From contig NZ_JAQSVC010000002.1 of NCBI RefSeq assembly GCF_029603165.1, positions 1 through 64,000 of the forward strand: DNA of 64,000 nucleotides, written 5' to 3'. Both the position numbers and the translations under genes were made by a program. The notes beneath the pieces are model-generated. The model was not told where the DNA came from, ran no database searches, and saw nothing but the letters and a program-made list of their open reading frames with translations. The DNA comes from Galbibacter pacificus. GTDB lineage: Bacteria > Bacteroidota > Bacteroidia > Flavobacteriales > Flavobacteriaceae. Shown in pieces: positions 45,077-53,797 of this stretch; within the stretch, counting starts at the first letter, position 1; each line of letters opens with the position of its first letter.

Positions 45077-45784
45077 TTAATCGATTTTAACTTTGCTCAC
45101 TACTTTTGGAGAGCCTTTGTAATCTACGTCCCCGCCCGAACTTTTATGGATGGCAATTTCTTCGGATGCATTTACATCAATATCGGCGCCACTGCTGGCA
45201 TTTGCTTCTACACTACGTGCCTTGAGCCTATCTGCGTGAATATCGCTGCCACTGCTTGCATGGGCTTCCAAATGGCCTGTAACTCCATAAACCTCTATTT
45301 CTGCGCCGCTACTGGCATGAGAACTTACGTTTTTAACCTGTAATTCCACCTTAATGTCGCTGCCACTGCTGGCATCCAGTTTTATGGCATCGCCTTTTAT
45401 TGTTCCGGCACTGCTCAATAAAGCGCCGCTGGAACTTTCCAGAGATTCAATTGTGGGCAATGTAACATATACTTTTTTAGAGGTTGCCCTTCCTATTTGT
45501 TTCTTACATTCAATAAGGAGCCTTCCGTTTCTTATTTCTGTCCCAATGAGGTCGATAACATTCTCATCGGCTTCTACTTTAATAGACGTTTGGTCGCCTT
45601 GTGTAACAAAAACATCCAATCCTTCCGTAGCTTTAACCGAAGTGAAGGTTTGCGTGGCTTCCCGGTTTTGGGTTACAACTTCTCCGTTGCCTTTAATTCC
45701 ACCGGAAAAATTGATGTCAAAATTGCAGGAAGTTAAGAAAATAGATATGACCAATGCCACAATTACTTTTATTAATGTACTCAT
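45077..45784 (-). CDS. head-GIN domain protein (DUF2807)
   Basis: This 235-residue lipoprotein (lipobox LTSC) has a beta-helical DUF2807/head-GIN domain. Its second half is built of short iterated units (LDASSGSDIKVE, SHASSGAEIEVYG, HASSGSDIHADR, NASSGADIDVN, HKSSGGDVDYKG), each with the SSG turn. The protein is probably anchored in the outer or inner membrane facing the periplasm. The function is unknown; the link to PspC and PadR (next genes upstream on the same strand) suggests an envelope-stress unit. Confidence 0.88.
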   Translation of the reverse strand: MSTLIKVIVALVISIFLTSCNFDINFSGGIKGNGEVVTQNREATQTFTSVKATEGLDVFVTQGDQTSIKVEADENVIDLIGTEIRNGRLLIECKKQIGRATSKKVYVTLPTIESLESSSGALLSSAGTIKGDAIKLDASSGSDIKVELQVKNVSSHASSGAEIEVYGVTGHLEAHASSGSDIHADRLKARSVEANASSGADIDVNASEEIAIHKSSGGDVDYKGSPKVVSKVKID

Positions 45785-45845
45785 GATTTTGTTTTTTTGA
45801 TTGATTGTTAATTAGTTATTGATTCTATTTATGATAAATAAATGT

Positions 45846-47534
45846 CTATTGATTTTTTAATGTGACGGAATCTATTTTAACCGAATCTTTCACGATGCTA
45901 TCTGTTTTTTGAAGGGTATCTGCCTCTTTGTTCGCAGCATCGTTTTCATCGTTCCAATCTTCAACGGGGCAATCCAAGCAATTTAGAACGCCAAGGTTGT
46001 CCATTTTCCATACATGGTTTGCCAGGCCGCTGCTGTAATAATTCATATTGTTTTTAATATGTCCGTCAATATTGTAATAGGTGGAATTATGAAACCTCAC
46101 TATTGCATTTTCGGGAATATATATGGTAATTTCTATTTCTTGGTCCCTAAATTTATTTTTGTAATCGGTTGTTAAATAATTGTTTAAATATAAAACATTA
46201 TTTTCAAGTTTGTACGAATATTCAATATCGTCTGCCCTTTCAAAGGCATCATCGTAGTTCCTTCCTTGCGATTTTTTCTCAATTTCTATGCGGATTTCTT
46301 CATCGGGCGATTGCTCCACCCTAAACTCCATATCTTCGCGATAGATCATTTTTTCACCGTCGTTTATAACAATATCAAAATCAGAATCCCTGTAATACCT
46401 ATTTTTTAACCCGATAGCTTCTACCGTTCTAATTTCAAGGGTATCCAACGGGGAATGCGCAATGGATTCGGTTTCGGTCGACAGTGCATTAAAAGAATAA
46501 TCCGTAGCGGTTTTAATTCCCAATGAAATCAAACCGATGATAGATAAAAGCCACACCCCAAGCAGTGTAAACTTGGCAAAATTGCCAATGGAATTTAAAT
46601 TGTTCAATAAAATCTTGAGTCCTAAATAGAACAAGAAAAAGAACGGTATGCCAACGGCAAAAAATGTAAGCAGCGAAATAAGCCAAACCGGTGCATTTAC
46701 GGTAATGTCAATAAATTCCCGCCATGGTTGCGCGCCCCAAATATCTATGGTTCCGGCCGTAAATAGGCCCACAAAAAGGCTTATTAAAACAATGGCGGCA
46801 ACAATTAATACAATAATACCGATAAATTTTGCAAGGACTTTTAGCAGGAACATTAGTACGCTAACCAGCGAATCGAAAAAACTTTTGGAATTTTTTTTTA
46901 CCGAGGCGCCCATTTTGTCATAATCAACACTTTTTACCTTTTCGGTAACATCGTCAAAGCCTTCACGAATTTTTTTTTCAATGTTGCTAATGTTTACGGG
47001 CTCTCCCGTCATAGCTATTTTTTGAGCTGTTGTTGCTGCTTCTGGAACTAATATCCAAAATAAAATGTAGATAAATATTCCAAAACCAGACGATAGTACC
47101 GTTACCAATATAAACAGCAAGCGTACCCAAAGCACGTCGATACCCAGGTAATAGCTTAAGCCGGCACATACCCCGCCAATATATTTCCGGTCGATGTCCC
47201 TAAAAAGTTGTTTATGGCTTTTTGCTGAAGTCGATTTATGCGATTTTGGGGCATCATCAAAAATTTCTTCATCTACCAAATAATCTTCGGGCTGGCCCAT
47301 AATGGTAATTATTTCATCGACCTCCTTAGAGGTAATTACCTGTCTTTCGTGCTGTAACCTTTCAGAAAACAGTTCGGCTATACGGGCCTCGATATCGGCT
47401 ATAATTTCGGCTTTGCCCTGAGAATCGGTAAACGATCGTTTTATGGCATCCAAGTAGCGCTGTAATTTTATATAGGCATCTTCGTCTATGTGGAAGAAGG
47501 TGTTTGCCAGATTGATATTTATAGTCTTGTTCAT
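45846..47534 (-). CDS. PspC-domain membrane protein
   Basis: This 562-residue protein has an N-terminal cytoplasmic part of about 105 residues that contains a DUF1700-like/coil region (FHIDEDAYIKLQRYLDAIKRSF and ELFSERL). The PspC domain follows, with RDIDRKYIGGVCAGLSYYLGIDVLWVRLLFILVTVLSSGFGIFIYILFWILVPEA, then four more helices (about 215-350), and a periplasmic C-terminal part with acidic repeats. PspC senses membrane stress in enterobacteria; here the regulator PadR is 12 bp upstream. Confidence 0.9.
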   Translation of the reverse strand: MNKTININLANTFFHIDEDAYIKLQRYLDAIKRSFTDSQGKAEIIADIEARIAELFSERLQHERQVITSKEVDEIITIMGQPEDYLVDEEIFDDAPKSHKSTSAKSHKQLFRDIDRKYIGGVCAGLSYYLGIDVLWVRLLFILVTVLSSGFGIFIYILFWILVPEAATTAQKIAMTGEPVNISNIEKKIREGFDDVTEKVKSVDYDKMGASVKKNSKSFFDSLVSVLMFLLKVLAKFIGIIVLIVAAIVLISLFVGLFTAGTIDIWGAQPWREFIDITVNAPVWLISLLTFFAVGIPFFFLFYLGLKILLNNLNSIGNFAKFTLLGVWLLSIIGLISLGIKTATDYSFNALSTETESIAHSPLDTLEIRTVEAIGLKNRYYRDSDFDIVINDGEKMIYREDMEFRVEQSPDEEIRIEIEKKSQGRNYDDAFERADDIEYSYKLENNVLYLNNYLTTDYKNKFRDQEIEITIYIPENAIVRFHNSTYYNIDGHIKNNMNYYSSGLANHVWKMDNLGVLNCLDCPVEDWNDENDAANKEADTLQKTDSIVKDSVKIDSVTLKNQ

Positions 47535-47546
47535 TGTTAGTGTTTT

Positions 47547-47870
47547 TTATTTTGTTACCAGGTTGACTGCATTTCTTAACTCGTCCCAGGTGGTGTCGAG
47601 TTCTTTTAAAAATAGTTTACCGTTCTCTGTAAGCATATAATATTTTCTTGGAGGGCCAGAGGTAGATTCTTCCCAGCGGTAGCTTAGCAATCCCGCATTT
47701 TTTAACCTTGTGAGTAGGGGGTATATCGTGCCTTCTACCACAAGCATTTTTGCGTCTTTTAGGGTCTCAAGAATCTCCGATGCATATTTATCTTCATTTT
47801 CAATAATAGACAAGATGCAGTACTCCAAAACCCCTTTGCGCATTTGTGCTTTTGTGTTTTCTATATTCAT
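47547..47870 (-). CDS. PadR-family transcriptional regulator
   Basis: This 107-residue PadR-type repressor is a winged helix-turn-helix, with MRKGVLEYCILSIIENEDKYASEILETLKDAKMLVVEGTIYPLLTRLKNAGLLSYRWEESTSGPPRKYYMLTENGKLFLKEL. It also has a short C-terminal dimerisation helix. It is the short PadR type found beside PspC or DUF2807 genes. It probably represses its own operon; a 12-bp palindrome lies 48 bp upstream. The PspC gene starts 12 bp after its stop. Confidence 0.93.
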   Translation of the reverse strand: MNIENTKAQMRKGVLEYCILSIIENEDKYASEILETLKDAKMLVVEGTIYPLLTRLKNAGLLSYRWEESTSGPPRKYYMLTENGKLFLKELDTTWDELRNAVNLVTK

Positions 47871-47917
47871 GGTTTCATGATACTTTTTGTTAAACTGTTC
47901 GTTTTTTGATTTTCCCC

Positions 47918-47929
47918 CGATATATATCG
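47918..47929. promoter_or_regulatory. candidate PadR operator (CGATATATATCG)
   Basis: A perfect 12-bp palindrome lies 48 bp upstream of the padR ATG, between the DUF4870 and padR genes. PadR regulators often bind AT-rich palindromes of similar look in front of their own gene. No clear promoter box is next to it. Confidence 0.4.
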
Positions 47930-47986
47930 TTAGGATTGATGATGATGATGAATTTTATTGTTGCTTTTATTTAAAATTATACTTTT

Positions 47987-48457
47987 CTATTTTATAAATT
48001 TAATGCTCAGCGGATACCGGTATACAATACCATCATTAGCCCGTAAAGTTGCAATGATGGTACAAAACAAGTCCATAAGCAAAAGTCCAACCCCGGCCAT
48101 GCCTGCAACAATCAATACAAGAGTATTTACGCCCAAGCCCGATAAATGTTCGAAATTGAAATTTATCTCGTGTGTGTTGTGTTCCAAAAGATCGGCAAAG
48201 CCCACAAATTCCCATGCTGTAAACAATACAATGGGAATAACAATAATTCCAAGCGCAATGCTATATAGTAAAATGCTTATTTGAAAATTAATGGCTTCTT
48301 TGCCATTTTCGTCAACAAAACTCAACCTATCCTTATTTGATGTCCATATAAGTAACGGAATTATAAAGTTACCGAACGGGATAAAATATTTTGAAAAAGT
48401 TGACAGGTGAATTACTGTCGATACGTTTTTTTCATGTTTGCTTATGGATGTTTCCAT
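47987..48457 (-). CDS. DUF4870 membrane protein
   Basis: This 156-residue protein has three to four membrane helices. The DUF4870 signature is HLSTFSKYFIPFGNFIIPLLIWTSNKDRLSFVDENGKEAINFQISILLY, and a later part is IVATLR-like (FCTIIATLRANDGIVYRYPLSIKFI). The function is unknown; members are frequently beside PspC or PadR genes as here. The gap to padR is 116 nt, so a separate transcript from its own promoter at 48525-48556 is likely. Confidence 0.9.
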   Translation of the reverse strand: METSISKHEKNVSTVIHLSTFSKYFIPFGNFIIPLLIWTSNKDRLSFVDENGKEAINFQISILLYSIALGIIVIPIVLFTAWEFVGFADLLEHNTHEINFNFEHLSGLGVNTLVLIVAGMAGVGLLLMDLFCTIIATLRANDGIVYRYPLSIKFIK

Positions 48458-48524
48458 GTTCGTTTTTTAGTTTTTGATTGATGAATTTTCTGTCAGTTTA
48501 TACATAACCAACTAATTTCTATTG

Positions 48525-48556
48525 CAAATATATATCTAAAAAAAGGTATTATGCAA
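48525..48556 (-). promoter_or_regulatory. promoter of the DUF4870 gene
   Basis: On the minus strand TTG (48556-48554), 21 nt, then TATATTTG (48532-48525), a perfect -7 box. It lies 67 bp before the DUF4870 ATG. Confidence 0.55.
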
Positions 48557-48650
48557 AACATAGTACTAATTTTTAACAAAAATTTAAGATTAAAAAGGTG
48601 CAGGGAATTTCAATATTTATGAATAAATTACGGCCTGTAAAAAGAATCCA

Positions 48651-49109
48651 ATGAAAATTACACCATCGCAACTCAACAAGTTTACAATGATAAAGTTACC
48701 TTCTGCATGGCTATGTGGCGTTAGGGTAGTTAAAATTGACGATAAAAATTGTGTAACCTCTGTAAAGCACCGATGGATTAACCAAAATCCGTTTAACTCG
48801 ATATTTTGGGCGGTACAGGGTATGGCCGCCGAATTATCCACCGGGGCCATTGTAATTGGTAAAATCAGGGAAGAAAAGAAAAAAATATCCATGTTGGTGG
48901 CCAATAACAAGGCAAGTTTTACCAAAAAAGCCAAAGGAAAGATAACTTTTATATGTGAAGATGGGCACTTAATCGACCAGGCTATTGAAAAAACTATGGC
49001 TACGGGGGAGGGGCAAACCTTCTGGATGAAATCTATTGGAAAAGATGAAATGGGCGACATTGTTTCTACTTTTCATTTTGAATGGACGGTTAAGGTGAAG
49101 CCGGGTTAA
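48651..49109 (+). CDS. DUF4442 thioesterase-like protein
   Basis: This 152-residue protein has a hotdog-like fold pattern: ITPSQLNKFTMIKLPSAWLCGVRVVKIDDKNCVTSVKHRWINQNPFNSIFWAVQGMAAELSTG. DUF4442 is related to acyl-CoA thioesterases of the PaaI type, but catalytic residues are not certain here. There is no signal peptide. It is transcribed alone, divergent from DUF4870. Confidence 0.85.
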   Translation: MKITPSQLNKFTMIKLPSAWLCGVRVVKIDDKNCVTSVKHRWINQNPFNSIFWAVQGMAAELSTGAIVIGKIREEKKKISMLVANNKASFTKKAKGKITFICEDGHLIDQAIEKTMATGEGQTFWMKSIGKDEMGDIVSTFHFEWTVKVKPG

Positions 49110-49233
49110 CATACCATATTACAACAAAATCCCAATTACCTTATAGTAATATTGTTTTAGTTTGAGCTAAGATTTATCTTCAAAATTTGTAATAAATTCC
49201 TTATCTTGTTATACAAGATTAAATGTAATTATT

Positions 49234-49791
49234 ATGAAATCGCTATCGTTTTTGTGCACTTTGGTTATTGGATCTGTAATTATTGGATGCGGCAGTTCCC
49301 AGAATACTGCAATTTCTTCAGCAGAAATGGCAGCGGTAGATACGCTTATCCATCAAAAGAAATTTAGGGTAGAAAATCAATGGGCCATGCCTACAATGAG
49401 TTCCAGTATGATGCAAATTGCCAATAGCGGTCTTATGCCTCCAGGCAATAGTGCCCAACGCATAAACCTTGCTGGAAATGCCAATTATCTGGAAGTAAAA
49501 GGAGATTCGGTCAAGGCATACCTTCCTTTTTTTGGAGAACGTCAAATGGGCGGTGGCTATAACGACGATGAGGCCATTAAATTTAACCAGGAAGTAAAAG
49601 ATATGGACATAGAATACATCGAGAACAAGAAACATTACAGGATTAAATTTTCGGCCAATAACAATACAGAGTCTTTTAATGTAACCTTGATGGTCTACAA
49701 CAATGAAAAAACAACGCTTACGGTCAACAGCTCAAAGAGGGATATGATAGGCTATCAGGGTACTATTATGCCACTTCCTGATAAAAAATAA
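49234..49791 (+). CDS. DUF4251 lipoprotein
   Basis: This 185-residue protein has lipobox IIGC (Cys19). The DUF4251 domain includes KKFRVENQWAMPT, ANYLEVKGDSVKAYLPFFGERQMGGGYNDDEAIKFN and the strand VTLMVYNNEKTTLTVNSSKRDMIGYQG. The family is a small beta-sandwich envelope protein of Bacteroidota with unknown role. It is a single gene. Confidence 0.87.
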   Translation: MKSLSFLCTLVIGSVIIGCGSSQNTAISSAEMAAVDTLIHQKKFRVENQWAMPTMSSSMMQIANSGLMPPGNSAQRINLAGNANYLEVKGDSVKAYLPFFGERQMGGGYNDDEAIKFNQEVKDMDIEYIENKKHYRIKFSANNNTESFNVTLMVYNNEKTTLTVNSSKRDMIGYQGTIMPLPDKK

Positions 49792-49995
49792 TTACTTCTT
49801 TTTTAATTAACTCCTTGTATAATATGCTTGTGGTGATAAAATCGTTTTTTTCTTCTAATAAAACACAGCATTATGCATATTTAAGGCTGTAAAAGTGTAA
49901 CATTTAAAAAAATAGGCAGTCCTTATAATAGAAATGGTTTTTAACAATACTAAGCTGTATTGACCATATAATTTTATTAATAAAAAGGATTCGCA

Positions 49996-51066
49996 ATGAC
50001 ATTAAAACATTTAGCACTCTACATATTTTTTATTGCTTTAACAACTAAACCAAGCTTAGGGACAGCACAAAAGGCCAAAGACACCATTAATTATGAGTTT
50101 TTGTTTGGAACCGCCGTTAAAGGCGATGTGCCGGCCATATTAACATATCTGGATTCTTTATCGGTAACCAGGGAAAAGGATATTGCGTTTAAGAATAAAT
50201 TTGAAGACCGTTTTAAATATGGTATGGACCGTACAGATGATTATTTTTCAACTCAAGATACATTGCTTAACCCCTTGCATAAATTGTTTCAGGGTTATTG
50301 GAGAGATGGGTTGTTGCATCCGGAAGAAAACAACGATAGTATTTTTAAGCAAGAATTGATAGCTTTTTTTAACAAGGAAAATGTATCTCATGCTTATGCC
50401 GATGGAAAAGTAACCGAAAAAAATTTAGAACCGGTTTATAAAAAATATATAGAAGATAGAGGCTATTATTGTACAGGCTTTGGAAAGGCAGGAAAATTTT
50501 ATGATTTTTTAGTGTGGAAAACAATGGAACCCGAGGTTTTTACCATCGATTTGGTAAATCATACCGAAAAGGTACAGGTTTATTTTATGAAGGATTTTCT
50601 ATCACTGGGCTGGATGGAATATTCAAGGCTGGGCGAACGCTATCCCGGCGGATGGGCAACCAACGAAGCACTTTATTGTGTAACAAAGGGGTACGACCAA
50701 ACCTCGGAAAAATTTAAGGTGATATATTTAAAGCACGAAGGCCAGCATTTTTACGACTATAAGCGCTTTCCCGGCTTAGCATCTAAAGACCTGGAATACC
50801 GCGGTAAATTGGTGGAAATGATTTATTGCGACAAAGAGCTTTATAACCGTGTTTCTTATTATCTGGACAATGCTAAAAACGATCCCAGAAATGCCCATCC
50901 GCATGCAAATTACAGGATCATTAAAAATTTATCCGAAGAAATTTTTGGAGAGGCATATGTTACCGATTTCAATAGGTGGTTGGCGGTTCCCAAAGAAAAA
51001 CTTCATGAATCAAGCTTGAAATTGTATCAAAAAAATACAAAATATTTATTAGATAAAGAGAGTTAA
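49996..51066 (+). CDS. exported hypothetical protein with HExxH motif
   Basis: This 356-residue protein has a signal peptide (hydrophobic about 5-16, cleavage near GTAQK). I do not recognise the family. Residues 247-251 read HEGQH (HExxH) in IYLKHEGQHFYDYKRFPGLASKDLEYRGKLVEMIY. Glu267 (LEY) or Glu274 (VEM) lies about 16-23 residues further on, as in zincin metallopeptidases of the gluzincin kind. The surrounding residues are hydrophobic and aromatic, as expected for the zinc helix. A periplasmic or secreted peptidase is possible but unproven. The gene ends 7 bp from the convergent retropepsin-like gene. Confidence 0.7.
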   Translation: MTLKHLALYIFFIALTTKPSLGTAQKAKDTINYEFLFGTAVKGDVPAILTYLDSLSVTREKDIAFKNKFEDRFKYGMDRTDDYFSTQDTLLNPLHKLFQGYWRDGLLHPEENNDSIFKQELIAFFNKENVSHAYADGKVTEKNLEPVYKKYIEDRGYYCTGFGKAGKFYDFLVWKTMEPEVFTIDLVNHTEKVQVYFMKDFLSLGWMEYSRLGERYPGGWATNEALYCVTKGYDQTSEKFKVIYLKHEGQHFYDYKRFPGLASKDLEYRGKLVEMIYCDKELYNRVSYYLDNAKNDPRNAHPHANYRIIKNLSEEIFGEAYVTDFNRWLAVPKEKLHESSLKLYQKNTKYLLDKES

Positions 51067-51072
51067 TCTCCT

Positions 51073-52359
51073 TTATTTAAATATCAAAGAGGCATCTTTA
51101 AAATTTATAATCATGGTATTAAATTGCTGAATGTAATCTTGGCCAAGGTTTCCATATGCTACTTTTTGTGTTCCTATTGTGTTTGGGAACAACTGGAGGC
51201 TGTCCAAACTGGCCGATGCCTTTCCTATTTCTAGCGTAACATTGTTAACAATAAAGCCTTTTGTTTCTATATGTCCACCGGCACCCCCCGTTTTAAATAT
51301 GGTCTCTTTGGCATTTTGCTCGATTGCGGCTTTGTTTTCGTTGTAAAACGGCGCATAAAGTGCTGTTTTTTGGGCACCGGTATCAAAATTAAAATACAGC
51401 GACTTATCTCCGTATTTGGTTTTTACAATGGGCATATATTCATCAAAGGCTAAATTGTGCAACCCATAATGCTTGGCTTTTTTTGGGATAAAAATGTTGT
51501 TATTATTTTTATTTATCTCAATCTCGTCTAGGTCTTTAATTACCGGAAAACCAATAATACCCTTTATTTCGTAACCTATTGACGGGAAAGATAGATCTGT
51601 GTCGTTAAAAGCCAGAAAAACTACATTTTTTAGTAGAATATCACCAAGTTTAATTTGGTCTGCCACGGCCAGGTCACTTTTAACTTCCAGCCCGGTAACA
51701 GCTTCGACCGTGAAATTGGACGGGATTATTTTCATACCCAATTCCCTAGCTACCGATTTTTGAATTACAGAAAAGTTTGCACCGGTATCAAAAACAAAAT
51801 CCATAGATTTTCCACCGGATGTTATTAAAATAGTAGAAAGCCCTGCCATGTCCTTTTTTAAGGGAAGCGTTACAGCTGTTTTTTTAATAACTTCTTGTTT
51901 TGCTATATTTTTAAGAGCGCTCCATATTTTATGGGTATTTTTTAAATCGGCCAGCTCTAGGGAATCCAATTTCGTGACATAATCTTTTTGTAAAACCTCA
52001 TTGGTTTTTAGCGCTTTTTCATATTCAGATAAATATATATGATTAATAAGCTCGGCTTGTAGCATCTTCTTGCTAAGGCTGTCTTTTTCAGGGTATGCAT
52101 TTAAAAACGCGGTTATTGTTTTGTTGGATTCCTGCGGTTTGTTGAATGCATTTGCCAGGATTGCTTCAAAATACAACGAATAGGGTATTTGTAATTTATT
52201 TTTTTGCTGATGATACATTTCTTCCAGTGCAAAATAGTTATGGGCTTTTGCCATTTTGTTTAGCGATACAAACAATTTTGAAGCATTTGCTTGTTTTGTA
52301 TTGGGGTTGGTACAGTTGGATATAACTATTGCTATGGATAAAAAGAATATATATTTCAT
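51073..52359 (-). CDS. retropepsin-like aspartyl protease lipoprotein
   Basis: This 428-residue lipoprotein (lipobox ISNC, Cys16) has an alpha-helical TPR-like N-terminal part (about 25-160) and two aspartyl-protease halves. The first has FVFDTGANFSVI (Asp191) and the second FNFDTGAQKTAL (Asp326), each with the DTG signature of pepsin-like sites. Both catalytic Asp are present, so one chain can form a complete active site, unlike single-domain retropepsins. It is probably a periplasmic or surface protease. The target is unknown. Confidence 0.85.
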   Translation of the reverse strand: MKYIFFLSIAIVISNCTNPNTKQANASKLFVSLNKMAKAHNYFALEEMYHQQKNKLQIPYSLYFEAILANAFNKPQESNKTITAFLNAYPEKDSLSKKMLQAELINHIYLSEYEKALKTNEVLQKDYVTKLDSLELADLKNTHKIWSALKNIAKQEVIKKTAVTLPLKKDMAGLSTILITSGGKSMDFVFDTGANFSVIQKSVARELGMKIIPSNFTVEAVTGLEVKSDLAVADQIKLGDILLKNVVFLAFNDTDLSFPSIGYEIKGIIGFPVIKDLDEIEINKNNNNIFIPKKAKHYGLHNLAFDEYMPIVKTKYGDKSLYFNFDTGAQKTALYAPFYNENKAAIEQNAKETIFKTGGAGGHIETKGFIVNNVTLEIGKASASLDSLQLFPNTIGTQKVAYGNLGQDYIQQFNTMIINFKDASLIFK

Positions 52360-52392
52360 ATTTGGTGGTATGTGTTTATTTTTAAAATTTTA

Positions 52393-52974
52393 TTATAATA
52401 AAACTTGAAGGGCATCAACGGTTTGGTTAAGGTAACGCTCTTTTATTATTTTTATATGGCTTAGTTCGTGGCCTGCAATATGGTAGGCTAGTGCCCTGAC
52501 CGTTCTTTTGTTTTTAATTACCCCATCAATATCAATTGCACTGCCGGCCCTTAAAAAAGATGCCTCGGGAAGGTTTTCAAAAAGTAACAGGGTAGAAAGC
52601 CTAACGCTCCAATATTCTTCAAAAATATTGTCCAGGCTACGCTCGTTTGCATTGGAATATCTTGCATATGCATTTTCTTCAAATCCATGTAAAGGCGTAT
52701 CGTCGTTTCTGGCATAGCGCAATGCCCTGTATGCAAAAATTCGCTCATCGTCTATTAAATGGACCAATATTTCCTTTATCGTCCATTTATTGGTATCGTA
52801 ACGGTATGTTAGCTTTTCCGTAGGAAGGGAGTAAATAAAATCTTTAATTTTAAAAAAGTTATCGTGCAGATCGTTTAAAATATTGTCATTGGTAGCGATC
52901 AAGTCGAAATAGTATTGAGAATAACTGGGGTATTCACTCTTTTCGGCCCTGTTTATTTTTCTGTAATTTTTCAT
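52393..52974 (-). CDS. DinB-family protein
   Basis: This 193-residue protein from ATG 52974 (MKNYRKINRAEKSEYPSYSQYY) belongs to the DinB/YfiT four-helix-bundle superfamily. Metal ligands are likely His in WTIKEILVHLIDDE and the pair in YHIAGHELSHIKII. Members are metal-dependent and often thiol-transfer enzymes, or are of unknown role. The open frame extends to 53067, but that part is AT-rich and intergenic. It lies upstream of, and divergent from, the TetR gene. Confidence 0.85.
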   Translation of the reverse strand: MKNYRKINRAEKSEYPSYSQYYFDLIATNDNILNDLHDNFFKIKDFIYSLPTEKLTYRYDTNKWTIKEILVHLIDDERIFAYRALRYARNDDTPLHGFEENAYARYSNANERSLDNIFEEYWSVRLSTLLLFENLPEASFLRAGSAIDIDGVIKNKRTVRALAYHIAGHELSHIKIIKERYLNQTVDALQVLL

Positions 52975-53134
52975 TTTGATATAGCTGTATATATGTTGGT
53001 TTTTATGCAGAATGAAGCACAAAATTAAATTCACCATAAAAATATGGCATTTAAAATTCCTTACCAATTATTTATTTTAACTATCTATATGTCAGTTAAT
53101 TATAATCAATTCACATAAATTTAACATCATTTAT

Positions 53135-53166
53135 TTTGGTTTACTAGACGACTGGTCATATATTTG
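53135..53166 (+). promoter_or_regulatory. promoter of the TetR gene with operator in the spacer
   Basis: TTTG (53135-53138), 20 nt, then TATATTTG (53159-53166), a perfect -7 box. The spacer holds the 16-bp element at 53143-53158, so a bound repressor would cover the promoter. The expected leader of about 14 nt fits the TTG start at 53186. Confidence 0.65.
53143..53158 (+). promoter_or_regulatory. TetR operator candidate, copy 1
   Basis: ACTAGACGACTGGTCA. The same 16 bases recur with one change at 53798-53813, in front of the efflux operon. The GAC-GGTC core is partly palindromic. Copy 1 lies between the -33 and -7 promoter elements of the TetR gene. Confidence 0.65.
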
Positions 53167-53185
53167 CACTTTAAATTTAAAATAG

Positions 53186-53782
53186 TTGTCAGCAACAGTT
53201 AAAAATATAGATAAGGCAGACTATCTTTTAGACAAAGGACTGAACATATTATGGTCTAAAGGATACAATGGAACGAGCGTAAACGATATTGTGTCGGCCG
53301 CAGATGTTCCTAAAGGGTCTTTCTATTTTTATTTTAAATCAAAAGAGGATTTCACTGTTCGGGCACTGCAACGGTATTTTTCTTTAAAAAGGGCTGCAAC
53401 CATAGAGCTTCTTAACCAAGAAAATATTCCGGCGGTAGAAAGGCTTTTTAATTATTACAACAAAAGAGTTGTTATTGTTAGGGATCAGTTAAACTGTTCT
53501 TTGGGATGCATGGGGTGCAACATAGGCCTCGAAATGGCAGAACATAGCGAAAGTATTAGGACCACCATTGTACACGAAGAACAAAAAACAAGGCAAATAA
53601 TTGTTGATGTAGTTAAAGAAGCCCAAAAAGATGGCAGTATTGATGCCAATATCGATGCTGGTAAAATTGTTGATTTTATTGAAGATGCTTACAAAGGAAT
53701 GCTTACTTCCATGAAAGAAAACAAATGTGCAGACCCACTAAACAATTTTTTATACTTTTTGAAAACCCTTATTTTAAAATAA
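53186..53782 (+). CDS. TetR/AcrR-family repressor of the efflux operon
   Basis: This 198-residue regulator has an N-terminal HTH (TSVNDIVSAADVPKGSFYFYFKSKEDF) typical of TetR proteins. Its C-terminal ligand domain contains three cysteines (CSLGCMGCNIG) around residues 105-112. The start is TTG at 53186 (no ATG nearby). It is followed by the RND efflux genes; an identical operator-like element before both promoters indicates self-repression and repression of the pump. The inducer is unknown; the cysteine cluster could sense metal or thiol-reactive compounds. Confidence 0.9.
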   Translation: MSATVKNIDKADYLLDKGLNILWSKGYNGTSVNDIVSAADVPKGSFYFYFKSKEDFTVRALQRYFSLKRAATIELLNQENIPAVERLFNYYNKRVVIVRDQLNCSLGCMGCNIGLEMAEHSESIRTTIVHEEQKTRQIIVDVVKEAQKDGSIDANIDAGKIVDFIEDAYKGMLTSMKENKCADPLNNFLYFLKTLILK

Positions 53783-53797
53783 TTTTTTTTGACTATT

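Noticed and set aside
46648-46923. Many other open frames opposite real genes, for example within the pspC, ligA and RND-pump genes
   Set aside because: They have no promoter, no domain and no plausible start, and lie antisense or out of frame to genes with clear families.
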